64,000 nucleotides of DNA from Simmondsia chinensis (Eukaryota > Streptophyta > Magnoliopsida > Caryophyllales > Simmondsiaceae), in assembly GCA_018398585.1 (NCBI GenBank), contig JAGTTD010000005.1, positions 12,575,355 through 12,639,354 on the forward strand, in the 5' to 3' direction. Below are positions 11,582-22,590 of the stretch, in pieces. Both the position numbers and the translations under genes were made by a program. Position 1 is the stretch's first letter; every line of letters begins with the position of its first letter. Under the pieces are notes generated by a model, which had not been told where the DNA came from, did no database searches, and saw only the letters and a program-made list of their open reading frames with translations.

Positions 11582-12207
11582 TACTACTAAAATTTAATTT
11601 AACTCCTTGAGCACTCCTTTGCAATGTAATTTGCGAAGGGTAAAATTTCATAAAACGTACAATAAATATTGTTGTAAATAATGAATGATTTCATAATTAA
11701 TTCCTAACAACTTATATTTCCCATCATAAGCACCTTCACTATTTACGATGGTTTTTACTATCTATCTTGATCAGTTCTCATAATCAAGTATCAAATTGAG
11801 TTAACCATCACGTATTGAAAGACTCATACAAATTTATTCGTTACATACGCGAATTGTGCTGCACCCAATTGAAAAGATAACAGTTCAAATAAAAAAGACT
11901 ACCAAAAATATTTTACACTAACAAATTTTTACCAAAAAATGAGCTTCTAACTTTTATAAAATTTTGACATTGGCACCATGACATTACATAACGGATGTAA
12001 ATCATTGCAAGATGCGTAATAAAAAAAACTGTTGCAAAAAACCGTTGTCGTACATAATTGAGCTCAACGGTTTTTTTTTTGTTACAAAAACACTTGCAAT
12101 AGAGGACCTTATGCAACGGTTTTAGAAGCGTTGCATAAATTTATATACGCAACAGTTTAGGAACCGTTGCAAAATAACTGTTGCCATAGGCCAGTTTTGT
12201 AGTAGTA
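11582..12207. mobile_element. CACTA-type transposon end with subterminal repeats
   Basis: The right edge reads TTTTGTAGTAGTA at 12195-12207. Its reverse complement, TACTACTACAAAA, is the CACTACTACAAAA terminus of plant CACTA (En/Spm) elements with the first base changed. Inside lie repeated words of the type GCAACGGTTTTAGAA and AACCGTTGCAAAA in both orientations (11995-12185), typical CACTA subterminal transposase-binding repeats. A degenerate partner, TACTACTAAAA, lies at 11582, giving a possible 626-bp non-autonomous element. The 3-bp target duplication is not clear, so the left end is tentative. Confidence 0.55.
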
Positions 12208-14135
12208 TATAACTTCAAAGTTATTAAATATTATAAAAATGTATGATGCATTGAAAACAAATGCACGATCCTTGCCTAATATACTTATATTAAAGAACAA
12301 GTTGAAAAGTCTTCAGAGTGGAGAACAGTGAGAAATTGGGGGTGGTTCACAACTCACAGGTCATGCTTACCACCAACCTCCACCATGTCCACTTTGGTAG
12401 GTAAAGTCTAGGAGAGATTGGCGTAACAATGATCTTAAATATACATATATTATAGATATTTCATACTATTTAATATATTTATCACAAGATTAGTAATTAA
12501 TTAAAGAATTATCTGATATTAAATTTTATAAGTCTACCAACCATAAATTTAAGAAAGGGAATTAGTGGACTATCCCTGGTCAATATGGATTTAAGGTTTG
12601 GGAGATGTCTCGGTTGTTTGATAGCTAGTGGAAAGTCTACAAAGAGTGACTTTGAGTTCATTACGGACAAAGCGTATCAATAACGTAGGCCATGGAATGC
12701 TAATACGATGTCAACATGGCATGCGAATGGTGGCTTAATGCCTTTTATATGTTGATTCGTGTGATGGAATACATCATCTTTTTATTGAGTTTGCCTTTGC
12801 TCATCAATGTTCAAACTTCAGCAAAGGTGGAGGTCACATTCAGCTAGGGCCTTCCAATTTTTGTTCAACTCGTTCAATGGCTCCAAGATATTAGTTGTAT
12901 CAACCAGCGTGATGCTTACAAACAATTACATCAAATTATCATACTTCTAATAGAATATATTAAAGATTCATAATGAGTAGGAGTTAGAGAATTCGGGCAT
13001 TAGTATGCGTAGAAGCACGTACTAAGATTCGTAAATATATCTCGCGTTAACAAAACCAAGATCACTATAGAATAAGATAAGTTTTCCTTAACGCACTTAG
13101 AATATTGTTATGGAAATTTGCTAGTTGATTAGTAAAATTTGGGAAGTGCAAGTTACTTATGTCTTCAAAGAATGGGATTCGGCAACTGATTGGCCACCAA
13201 AAATTGGTCAATTAAAGTGGAAACGACAAAGTTGAAGGATTTTCGTTGTGAGAAATAGGGATAATTGTCAGTGCTGATGATCTAGGTTGAGTCAATAATG
13301 GGATTGGATAGCTTTAACAAAAAATCCCTATTGCTCTAATTTCCAGTCATCGCACTCATAGTCTTTTATGTGTTTTCTCTTATTTTGCAAACTTAGTTCA
13401 AAACATATTTGATCGTAAAATAAAAGTTTGACATAATGATGGAAGTGATGAGTTTGATAATGGTTGAATGATGATAGTCTCTATGAAGGTCATAGAATCC
13501 ATTTCTCATATCATTTCTTTGTTCAACATCATTTCTTTATCCCGTTAGGTTTTTCTTATCAAGGTTTTTAATGAGGCATATCCATAATATGTGGTCAACG
13601 AAGAAGAAGTGTTACATATGACTGATTATTACACAGTGTGAATAGAGCCCATATGAAGGTCATAGAATCCATTTCTCATATCATTTCTTTATTCAACATC
13701 ATAGAAAAATTGTGGTGAAATTAAACTCTTGACACTTATGTGAGTTTGCACGGACACTCCATTAACAAGTGAACTTTCCCTCTCATTTTTCGGTTGATGT
13801 TATTTGCTTTAGTTGCTATATCATTAATCATTGATCTACCAAGTGTTTACAAAATATTTTCACTATTTTGAAACTTTTTCAACTCATCATTTCTGCAAAT
13901 TTTTTTTTATATACATAATTTCCAAACCTCGCAACACGTGCCACTCAGAAGTTCTTCTCTATCTTGAATTTTCATTGGTTATAACGTATAATACAAAGGC
14001 TATCTATTAGGAAAAATAAGAAAGCTCTAGGTTCGTTTTATTGATATGAGAGAAAATGAGAAGTGATGCGAGAGATAAACACAATAATATAATGATTTAC
14101 ACAAAAAAAAAAAAAAAAAACCATTAAATAAAGAA
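12208..14135. other. Unassigned stretch with one internal direct repeat
   Basis: I see no coding region. A ~51-bp segment (TATGAAGGTCATAGAATCC...CAACATCAT) at 13482-13532 recurs with one or two changes at 13652-13702, 170 bp apart, which suggests a local tandem duplication. An A-run at 14103-14120 may be the tail of an unrecognised retroposon. Confidence 0.5.
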
Positions 14136-14311
14136 AAACCACAAATAGATGGATGAATGGCATAGTGGCAAGGATCGTCGGGTGCCAAACGAGGCATCCC
14201 GGTATCGATTCCCACTATGGACAAAGTGGTGGTCCTCTTTGAGGACTTGAGGGGTATATCCCCTCCCCTTTCCCCTGGCCCGGCGTTACCAAACCAAAAA
14301 AACAAAAAAAC
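14136..14311 (+). mobile_element. tRNA-derived SINE
   Basis: The ~175-bp unit has a pol III box A-like TGGCATAGTGGCAAGG (14158-14173) and a box B-like GGTATCGATTCCC (14200-14212) at tRNA-like spacing. A tRNA-unrelated body with TTTGAGGACTTGAGGGG and a pyrimidine-rich part follows, then an A-rich tail (AAACCAAAAAAACAAAAAAAC). These are the parts of a plant tRNA-derived SINE, similar in layout to the Au family (recalled, not searched). Flanking duplications were not resolved. Confidence 0.72.
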
Positions 14312-14733
14312 AATGGTTCACTAAATTTGGAATAGAGGATTACAAGCAGCTGATGACTTCTTTCCCACTGCACAAAAGCCCTAGAATCTATAATTAACCA
14401 CAGAGAGAAAACCGTAGACTAGCTAGGTATACTTACTCGACCCTATAAATAACGTCCATACCCATTATTAGAACAAGTCACATTTGTACCAGTCAATTAT
14501 GTCCACTTTCATAAGTTTGATAAATAAAGGGGCTTGGTGCCTTTGCTCCACCAAAGTACTTTGTTTCGAAATCTGAACTAAAAGATTCTAGGCATAATAC
14601 AAAAATATCGGTGTTTGAACCCCAAACTAGTCACATTTATGCCGGTCAATGATGTCCATATTGATAAGTCTTGCTTCCTTTTTCACAAACTTAATTCAAC
14701 AAAAGAAATATTACAACACTCTATAATTTAATG

Positions 14734-15216
14734 TATTAGGAAAATATCTCAAATTACTTGGTATTTTAAGGAGAGGAGCTGTGAGGAGGCCGGTCGATCA
14801 GGGTGGAGCTCGATCGATCAGGAAAGTTACATAAAAGAAGGACGCCTCCAGTGAGCAAGCCGATCGATCGGGACCCCCCAATCGATCGGGAAACACGTTT
14901 CCTGCGCGGTTATAAGTATGGACAAAGGGTTACGTCATAAATTATCCAATTCTAAAAAGAAAGGTTTTCCCAGCGGCACCGCAATACCAAATTGAGAGTG
15001 AGAGAGAAATATTGTAATTCTTCTTTTAATTCAATAATAAAAGCTCTGATCTTCGCTCGTGGTTTTCTCCCATTTCGATCGTAAAGGGGTTTCCACGTAA
15101 ATCATTGTGCCATTGTTTTTTTTTTTTTTTCTCTTCTCTTTTAGTTCCATTTATTTCTCGATTTGCCGTGGTATTTGATTCAATTGCATACCGGGAGAAT
15201 TGTTTATTTCCGCACA
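14734..15216 (+). repeat. 5' LTR of copia A
   Basis: This 483-bp LTR runs from TATTAGGAAAATATC (the TG start is mutated) to TTCCGCACA. Its U3 carries several GATC palindromes (14798-14890). TATAAGTAT at 14911 is the likely TATA box, and CAATAATAAAAGC near 15031 is a possible poly(A) signal region. A T-run at 15117-15130 is absent or shorter in the 3' LTR. The LTRs differ at many positions, so the insertion is old. Confidence 0.9.
14905..14920 (+). promoter_or_regulatory. LTR core promoter (TATA box)
   Basis: TATAAGTATGG lies in the 5' LTR. The 3' LTR has the canonical TATAAATATGG at 19442 and copia B has TATAAAAATGG at 54983. The aligned position in three LTRs supports a pol II TATA box starting the element RNA about 30 bp downstream. 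Confidence 0.6.
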
Positions 15217-15217
15217 A

Positions 15218-15234
15218 ATTGGTATCAGAGCCAG
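15218..15234 (+). promoter_or_regulatory. Primer binding site for tRNA-iMet (copia A)
   Basis: ATTGGTATCAGAGCCAGG starts two bases after the 5' LTR and matches the standard complement of the plant initiator tRNA-Met 3' end. Confidence 0.85.
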
Positions 15235-15252
15235 GTTCTTCGAATTGGTACA

Positions 15253-16533
15253 ATGGCATCAGGTATTAAGACCGAGGTAGAGAAGTTCAATGGTCAGGGA
15301 AGCTTCAGCTTATGGCAAGTCCGTGTGAAAGGTCTCCTGACTCAGAACAGCTTGAAGAAAGCACTGGAGGAGAAAGAGAAGAAACCCGAGACTATGACCG
15401 AGGCACAACAGGAAGAGATGGATGATAAGGCTCTCATGGCTGATGATGTTCTGTCAGAGATACTGGAGATGGAAACCGCAAAGGAGTTATGGGAGAAATT
15501 ACTAGACATGTTTTGCCACAAGTCAGTCTCCAACAAACTCGCAGTGAAGCGTCGGTTGTTCACTTTCCTTATGATAGAAGGTACATATCTTAAAAACTAT
15601 CTTAGCAAGTTTACCTCTGTTATACAAGAATTAAAGGAATTGGATGATGTCCCTAAGGACGAGGATCAAGCTATGTTATTACTGTGTTCGCTCTCTAATT
15701 CGTATAAGGGCTTCGTAGAAAGCATGATATATGGGGGTATGCCGACTATTACTGTTGATGAGGTGAAAAAAAACATTGTGAGTAAAGAATGGGTAGATAG
15801 GGAGTTATCTGACTCGTTGAATGACTCAGGTAGTAGTTTGCATGTAAGAGGTAGACCAGAACATAGGGGATCCAATGGTGGGAAAAAGTCTAGGTCTAAA
15901 TCTAGACTTAAGAACCTGTCGTGCCATTATTGTCACAAGAAACGGTACATAAACAAAGACAGTTACAAGTACAAAAATAAATTGAAAGAGGGTAACAGGG
16001 GTCACCAGGGCAAAGACAAGTCCACTGAGGCTAGTATTGTAGAGGATGATAGTGAAAGGGAGTTTCCATTAGTTGCTGATTCTCAGTCCAGGTCCAAGGA
16101 TAAGTGGGTCATGGATTCGGGTTTTTCATATCACGTTACTCCAAATAGAGACTGGTTTTCCACGTATAAGTCTATACAGGGTGCAGTTGTCTTGATGGGT
16201 AACGATGCTGCTTGTAAGGTAGTGGGGATTGGAACAGTCCGTGTGAGAATGTATGATGGGGCTATTAGAACCTTGAGTGATGTACGTCACGTCCCGGAGT
16301 TGAAAAAGAACTTGATTTCTCTAGGTACCCTTGAGTTTAATGGGTACATGTACACTGCTGAAGGTGGAGTCATGCGGGTCAGTAAGGGTGCTTTAGTTGT
16401 GATGAAAGGAAATAAGGTTGATACTTTGTATGAGCTCGCAGGTACTACCGTGACAGGTTCAATTGCTGTTTTCGCATCTTCTATGATAGATACAGAGATC
16501 ACAAGACTGTGGCACATGAGAATGGGTCGGTGA
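15253..16533 (+). pseudogene. Copia A gag and protease, start of integrase
   Basis: The polyprotein most likely starts at ATG 15253 (MASGIKTEVEKFNGQG), the same start as in copia B at 55321; upstream codons in this frame lie in the LTR and primer site. Gag (capsid) spans about residues 1-215. The nucleocapsid knuckle near 15920 reads CHYCHKKRYINKDSY, so the His and last Cys of the CCHC are lost. The aspartic protease active site is in WVMDSGFSYHV (~16108), preceded by a Lys/Asp/Ser-rich linker. The pre-integrase motif LWHMRMG appears at the end, then a small deletion next to GHIGN shifts the frame and gives the stop at 16531. Apart from these losses gag is well preserved. Confidence 0.9.
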
Positions 16534-16540
16534 TACGGCA

Positions 16541-17557
16541 TTGTCTGAGCTGAGTAAGAGGGGACTGCTTTGTGATCAGTCAACAAGACTGATGGAATTT
16601 TGCGAGCACTGTGTGTATGGGAAACAGAAGAGAGTCAGCTTCAAGTCAGCAGTGCATCAGACAAAAGGAACGTTAGATTACATACATTCTGATTTGTGGG
16701 GACCTTCCAGAGTGGCTTCTAAAGGTGGGTCCAGGTATCTTCTAACGTTTACTGATGATTACTCACATAAAGTTTGGGTCTATTTTCCGAATCAGAAAAA
16801 TGAAGTGTATGATGTCTTCGAGAAATGGAAGATTCTGCTTGAAAAACAAACAGGGAAGCCGATCAAGAGGTTGATGACTGAAAATGGTCTTGAGTTCGTT
16901 GAAGGTGACTTCACTAGATTTTGTGAAAATCAGGGTACAGTCAGGCACAGGACATGTACAGGTTGACCTCAGCAAAATGGAGTGGTTGAAAGATTAAACA
17001 GGATGTTACTTAAGAAGGCTCGATATATGCTTTGCAATGCAGGCTTGAAAAGAGAATGGTGGGCAGAAGTAGTTAGCATAGCTTGCTATCTTGTGAACAA
17101 GACACCGCATTCTTCACTACAGATGAAGACACCTGAGGAGGTACGGTCTTGTTCAACTTCGGATTATTTTCAGATTAAAGTTTTTAGTTGTCCTGTATAT
17201 GCATATGTTAATGATGGAAAGCTGGAGCCTAGGGCCAAGAAATGCATCTTTCTTAGTAATTCGTCAGGTGTGAAGGGATATAGACTGTGGGATCCCAATG
17301 TTCAGAAGTCTCTGACTAGTAGAGATGTTACCTTTGATGAGCCTACTCAACTACATCCGCCACACACACCCTCCATTAACAGTGATTCAGTTCAGGTTGA
17401 GACAGCTGATGTTACAGAGATACAGTCAGATCAGCAGGTTGTTCAACTAGAGAGTATTCCAGCACCTCAGGTACGGGTTTCTGATGTTGTTACCGATAGT
17501 GCAGAAACAGGTCAGCATGTGGAGAGCTACACTATAGCTGGTGGTAGACAGAGGTGA
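16541..17557 (+). pseudogene. Copia A integrase
   Basis: This is the integrase core of copia A in two open pieces split by a stop at 16964. The zinc-binding end CEHCVYGKQ lies near 16600. Catalytic positions: Asp in HSDLWGP (~16687) is present. The second, normally in a TDNG context, reads TENGLEF (~16875), an Asp-to-Glu change. The Glu in NGVVERLNR (~16978) is present. The GKR/ITRDV region (CIFLSNSSGVKGYRLWDP, then SRDVTFDE) follows to ~17345, and an acidic linker to the RT ends at 17557. Confidence 0.9.
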
Positions 17558-18511
17558 CAGATCAGGCCTCCAGAGAGATATGGGTATGAGGAGATGATTG
17601 CTTATGCCCTTACTACTGCTAAGTCTTTAGATGATAGTGAGCTGACTTCATATTCAGAGGCTTTATCGAGATCAGATGCTGAGAAGTTGCTCGTTGCTAT
17701 GAATGAAGAGATGCAGTCACTTCATAAGAATCAGACTTGGGAACTTGTGAAGTTTTAGACAAGGAAAAGACTGATTGGTTGCAAATGGGTCTTCAAAAGA
17801 AAAGAGGGCATTCCTGGAGTTGAAGATGAAAGATACAAGGCGCGTTTGGTAGCTAAAGGCTACAGTCAGTTACAAGGTGTTGATTTTCATGATATATCCT
17901 CACCTGTAGTTAGACATACTTCGATTCGTGCACTTTTGTCTTTGGTTGCTATGCATGACTTAGAGATTCAGCAGTTAGATGTAAAGACTGCATTTTTGCA
18001 TGGTGAACAAGAAGAGAGTATCCATATGCATCAACCCGAGGGTTTTGTTGTCAAAGGAAAAGATGATCATGTGTGTTTGCTTAAAAAGTCTTTATATGGT
18101 TTGAAGTAATATCCTAGGCAGTGGTATAGGAGAATTGATAAGTTCATGACAGGTCATGGGTACATCAGGAGTAAGTACGAAAGTTGTGTGCACTTCAGAA
18201 AGACTGACTCAGGCTTTGTTTATTTGCTTTTGTATGTTGATGATATGTTGATTGCAGCACGAGACATGAAAGATGTTGACGACTTGTAATCTATGCTGAA
18301 GAGTGACTTTGAGATGAAAGATCTTGGAGCAGCTAAGAAGATCTTGGGCATGGAGATTCGTAGAGTCCGAAAAGTCGGAAAATTATACTTGTCACAAGAG
18401 AAGTATTTTGAGAAGGTGTTAGACAAGTTTCGTATGAAGGATGCCAATCCAGTTAGTACGCCCTTAGCAGCTCATTTTGAGACTCTCAGCATGAGATTCG
18501 CCTCAGACTGA
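17558..18511 (+). pseudogene. Copia A reverse transcriptase
   Basis: RT reads from ~17575 across stops at 17757, 18107 and 18287 and at least one frameshift. Motifs: GCKWVFKRK (~17780), YKARLVAKGYSQ (~17833), LDVKTAFLHGE (~17975), SLYGLK (~18090) and the intact catalytic box YVDDMLIAA (~18232). It then runs through KDLGAAKKILGMEI to the thumb. Compared with copia B, the stop at 17757 lies where B has a Gln codon and the stop at 18287 where B has Lys. Confidence 0.9.
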
Positions 18512-18527
18512 GGAGGATATCAGGTAC

Positions 18528-19069
18528 ATGTCTCAGATTCCCTATTCTAGTGCAGTTGGTAGTATTATGTATGCAATAGTTTGTACGCGTCCAGATATTG
18601 CTTTTGCAGTGAGCAGAGTTAGTAGGTACATGGCTAATCCGGGTAAAGAGCATTGGCATGCAGTGAAGTGGATTCTTAGGTATCTTCGTGGAATTTCTGA
18701 TATTTGTTTGGAATATGGGAAAAGTAAGTGCCGTTTGGTTTGGTATGTAGATCTGATTATGGTGGAGACCTTGATAAGAGGAAGTCCACTTCAGGGTATG
18801 TGTTTTGTTTAGGTGACACAGCTATCAATTGGAGAGCGTGTTTACAGCCTGTTACCGCACAATCTACTACCGAGGCCGAGTATATGGAAGTCATGGAAGC
18901 ATTCAAAGAAGCCATCTGGTTGAGAGGTTTAATCAGTGAAATCAGTGTTGAACAGGGCACAGTTAGAGTCTACTGTGATAGTCAGTCCGCCATTCACCTA
19001 GCGAAAGATCAGATGTCACATCGTGATAGAACAAAGCATATAGATGTGATCACTTTATTAGAGATCTGA
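18528..19069 (+). pseudogene. Copia A RNase H and C-terminus
   Basis: The RT end (YSSAVGSIMYAIVCTRPD) leads into RNase H (WYVD, ~18740; STSGYVFCLGD; QSTTEAEYMEV; VYCDSQSAIHLAK), with a frameshift near 18750. The C-terminal motif RTKHIDV (~19036) is followed, in another frame, by DERKVELKKIGTKDNPANMFT (~19072-19135). The polypurine tract AAGGTGGAGAT (19270-19280) precedes the 3' LTR. Confidence 0.88.
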
Positions 19070-19281
19070 TTGACGAGCGGAAGGTGGAGTTGAAGAAGAT
19101 TGGGACTAAGGACAATCCAGCTAACATGTTCACTACGGTTCTACCAGGGAGCAAGTTCGAGCATTGCTCGAATTTGGTGGGTCTTTCAGTTCGATATGTG
19201 TTAGCTCCGGTTGAGGGGGCGTTTATGGAGAAGGTGGAGTTATTTTATTGTTGATGTTTATTTTGAGACAAGGTGGAGATT

Positions 19282-19735
19282 TGTGAGGAAAATGTCCCAA
19301 AATTACTTGGTATTTTAAGGAGAGGAGCCGTGAGGAGGCCGATAGATCGGGGTGGAGCTCGATCGATCGGGAAAGTTACGTAAAAGAAGGACACCTCCAG
19401 TGAGCAAGCCGATCGATCGGGAACCGTGTTTCCAGCGCGACTATAAATATGGACGTAGGGTTACGTCATAAATTATCCAATTCTAAAAAGAGAGGTTTTC
19501 CCAGTAGCGCTGCAATACCAAATTGAGAGTGAGAGAGAAATATTGTAATTCTTCTTTTGATTCAATAATAAAAGCTCCGATCTTCGCCGGTGGTTTTCTC
19601 CCCTTTCGATTGTAAAGGGGTTTCCATATAAGTCATTGCGTCATTGTTTTTTTCCCTCTTTTAGTCCATTTATTTCTCGATTTGTTGTGTTATTTGATTC
19701 GATTGCATACCGGGAGAATTGTTTATTTTCGCACA
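19282..19735 (+). repeat. 3' LTR of copia A
   Basis: This 454-bp LTR starts TGTGAGGAAAATGTCCC and ends TTTTCGCACA, followed by the target duplication TAATG. It lacks one of the GATC-palindrome segments present in the 5' LTR (the CCCCCCAATCGATC part) and has a shorter T-run, which explains the 29-bp length difference. Confidence 0.9.
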
Positions 19736-19740
19736 TAATG

Positions 19741-20029
19741 TATTTATTTAATAGTTGTCATATTGCTATTTCCTAAGTGATTGATCCATCTATTAGTTAT
19801 TCATGAAAAAATAACTTTAACTACTATCATTCTATTTCTCACATCTTTTTTGTAACTTCCTAATTTCCTCTATTCAAAAATTATACAATGAGAAAAATAT
19901 TTTTCTCACGTAAATGTTGACATTCCCTTGAAATATTTTGGCAAAAGATTCTGAATTTTCAACATTTGCAAATCCTTTAAAGGGGGATATCTCTATCTCT
20001 GTAAAAGACTATAGGTTGTTTGTTGAATG
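19741..20029. other. Short unassigned flank
   Basis: AT-rich DNA between copia A and the inverted long-LTR copy. No frame or repeat stands out. Confidence 0.5.
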
Positions 20030-20612
20030 TTTGTTCCCACCACACTTTATGCTATTCCCAATAGACAAAGTATACCTACTACTCTTTGAGACCACAAACT
20101 AGAAGGAAAAATCCAAGACACGCACAAGTCCAAGACATCTCAGAATTTAGAGTCACTGCTTAATTACATAATATGAATTCTTTATTTTTGATAGTGGTTG
20201 AGATCGATTTAAACAATTGAATTGGTACAGTCAAGTGTTGCAATCTTCTTTGCAAACACTAATAGGATATTTTAGGATCTTTATTTACATGACCAAGACA
20301 AACCTTTACTTATATCGCATTTTAATCTTATCTGATAAGTATTTCAAACTTATCACTAACAATGAACATATTTTTTGATCACACATCACTCCTTTTTCAT
20401 CTAGGTCTATATGTGACATAATCACATTGACCACTTAAATCAAACATTGATATGTCATTATGGACAATGTCCATCTCATGCTATATTGTGAAAAAATAAT
20501 GACATGCATGTATAACATGTAAACCACAGTCAGAAAACAATAAATAAAACAATTTCTTTATTCATAATTTAAAAAACCGAATTATTTGGCTTTTTGGACA
20601 ATATTCCAAACA
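20030..20612 (-). repeat. Long-LTR family, copy 3 (inverted, truncated)
   Basis: Read on the minus strand, this begins TGTTTGGAATATTGTCC at 20612 and continues with GAGATGGACATTGTCC (~20490) and TTAAGTGGTCAATGTG (~20440), the core shared with 3111 and 9559. It then reads TCAGATAAGATTAAAATG (~20330) and a GTGTGGTGGGAAC block (~20045) equivalent to the GTGTGGCAGGAG block of copy 1. Similarity is lost near 20030. Confidence 0.65.
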
Positions 20613-21029
20613 AACACCCCACAAGATAGTGGAGTGGCGAAAGACAAGTATTGGCACATATTTAAAACAGCATTGGCATTTTTTATTCAATCTTATCTAT
20701 CTTATGAATTTTGAGATTACGTATTCTATATTGCGTGCTTTACAATTAATCATTCCCCCATTCACGCTTTGGTGAATCTCACTTCTTTCAAAAAGCACTT
20801 TCACAAAATGCCCAATGTCATAGAATTTTGGGCGATTGGGTGCGAAATTTAACGTACCTCACTCAGCTTTCCTTTCATTAATTACCCATAGAATCGAGCC
20901 CATGCATAGTTATAGCGTGTATTGTGTGCTAAAATGAAGTATCGATGCCTAGACCTCATGACCAAACAAATATAGATTAGTCCACATGTTACATTTAATG
21001 AATTACGTTTTTCCTGCCTAGAGTTACTT
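20613..21029. other. Unassigned stretch
   Basis: No coding or repeat structure recognised. On the minus strand, the bases just outside the inverted LTR (TTGTGGGGTG) could be a degenerate polypurine tract. Confidence 0.4.
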
Positions 21030-21718
21030 CAGTCGCTCTGTACATCGCCAGCGACAACCACCTAATGGTGCTGCTCCTCCTTCCCTCATCAGCAAAGGAT
21101 GTCACCTGCCTTACCTCGCACCGACCCATTGCACTCATGAGATGCTATGGCGTTTGTGCATCCACCCCAACACCTAACACGGTCGTTGCTACTACCCATG
21201 TCGAGTACCACCTCACCCTGCAACTTACTAGTGTCTTACCGGAACGCTTCCTCGGCTGCAGTACCACAAGAAATCACGGAGTACACCGCACAAATAGAAC
21301 TTGTCCCGGATTTATCCCCCACAATCCGCATAGATGATATTTCCTTGTTGCCCCCTATATCGATGCGGATGATTGATGCTGTCCTTGTTCAGTTTGATCC
21401 CCTCGCCCCAATCGGCTCCCCACCAATGTCAGGCACTATGCTTCCCACTATCTTGTGTGACTAGCACTCTACCCCAACTAGCACCATTGGCCTTCCTACA
21501 TCGGTACCCCAAAACTAAGTTCCTACACTTATCGAAAACCCCTTCCCCATGATACCCTACTAACATGCATGCAGTACAAGTTTAATTTAAAATAGGATTC
21601 AAAAACTCAAATACCCTTTGTCCTTGTCCTCTATTATGGTCATACAAGAACCCATCTATTTCTTAAAGGGAGTAAAGAATCCTAAGTGGTAGGAAGTTGT
21701 GTTAGAAGAGTTTACCGC
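21030..21718 (+). pseudogene. Copia integrase-RT linker relic, left of the LARD insertion
   Basis: Short frames show the Pro/Ser/Thr-rich linker that separates integrase and RT in copia (IRIDDISLLPPISM..., 21330-21460). The conserved HACSTSLI and SLSSIMVIQEPIYFLKGVKNPKW words (~21567-21690) follow; they correspond to the region leading into RT. The frame ends at the ACCGC target site at 21714-21718 and resumes at 29721 with TWDLIPYEPSKNHVGS. The relic and the piece after 29726 are one interrupted gene. Confidence 0.7.
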
Positions 21719-22572
21719 TATAGAGGGTAAAAATAACCTGGTTAATATTCATATAGGATAACGAGATAATAACGAAAATAAAATACAAATTATTTATCTA
21801 TTCTCTCTCTCCCATGTGCCCCCTTTTACTGGCTCTCTCAGCTCTCTCTCTCGGACCACTCTATCTCTCTCCCCTGAGGTCTCTCTCTCTCAGACTCTTT
21901 CAGCTCTCTCTCTCTCCTTAGATCTGCTCTCTCTCTCTCCTACTGTAGCTGTACCGCTCTCTCTCTCTCTCCCTCACATTACTCTCTCTTTTCTTTTTCT
22001 CCGCCTACCGCTAACGGTACCGCCTACGGCCAACGCCACCGCCCACAGCCTACCGCTAACGGTACCACCTACCGCCAACGCCTACCGTCAACGCTTACCG
22101 CCTACCGCCAACGTCACCACCTACCGCCAACACCACCCCCCTCCATAAATACCCACGACAACAGCAAGAGGGGGGAGGACCCCCGATACTCTCTTTCCTG
22201 ACATCTCCCACACCCTCTCACGTCACTCTCTCTCCTCTATCTTTCTCTACCCAAGAGCCACCGGTCACCCAACCGGTACGGATTCCGGTCACCCCGCTGG
22301 TACGGATTCCAGCCACCAGTAACCAAGGACCCCCTCTCCATATACAATAAGTATTTGTTACTATTTATTTACGTTATTTACTTATTACTTGTTTTATTAT
22401 GCTTTTATTGACTTAGGCATCGGAGGGGTCTCCCGCGGGCAAAACCCGTGGGTCCCTCTAACGGCCTCTTTTATTTTTGCAGGGATATCAAGTTAAGCGC
22501 TAGCAGCTGCTTCCGCAGTGAGGGTTGAGTCTCGCCCTCATAAAAAGAACCTAACCCAAAATCCCCGAAACA
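21719..22572 (+). repeat. Left LTR of the LARD
   Basis: This 854-bp LTR has a CT-microsatellite zone (21810-21990) and a degenerate ACCGCCTACCGCCAACG zone (22005-22135). A TATA-like CATAAATACCC lies at ~22144. The GC-rich hairpin GGAGGGGTCTCCCGCGGG/CCCGTGGGTCCCTC is at 22412-22460, and the end reads CCCCGAAACA. The terminal TG is mutated to TA. Confidence 0.88.
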
Positions 22573-22590
22573 ATTGGCACCGTCCGTGGG
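22573..22590 (+). promoter_or_regulatory. LARD primer binding site
   Basis: ATTGGCACCGTCCGTGGG follows the left LTR directly. It resembles the TTGGCGCCGTCTGTGGG-type site seen after LTRs of Tat/Athila-related plant elements (from memory). It differs from the tRNA-Met sites of the other elements in this window. Confidence 0.65.

Larger units (their letters stand above)
14734..19735 (+). mobile_element. Complete but inactive Ty1/copia element A (Tork/Tnt1-like)
   Basis: A 5.0-kb element is bounded by LTRs 14734-15216 and 19282-19735 and flanked by a perfect 5-bp target duplication TAATG (14729-14733 and 19736-19740). It has a tRNA-Met primer site, a single gag-pol in the copia order gag-PR-INT-RT-RH, and a polypurine tract. 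The closing RNase H words (RTKHIDV) suit the Tork/Tnt1 group (inference). Several stops and frameshifts prevent activity. A sister copy lies at 54804. Confidence 0.93.

Noticed and set aside
14158..14212. Functional tRNA gene
   Set aside because: Box A and B are present, but the sequence cannot form an acceptor stem and is fused to a SINE body and A-rich tail.
14027..14305. Minus-strand 92-codon frame
   Set aside because: It overlaps the SINE, whose pol III boxes read on the plus strand.
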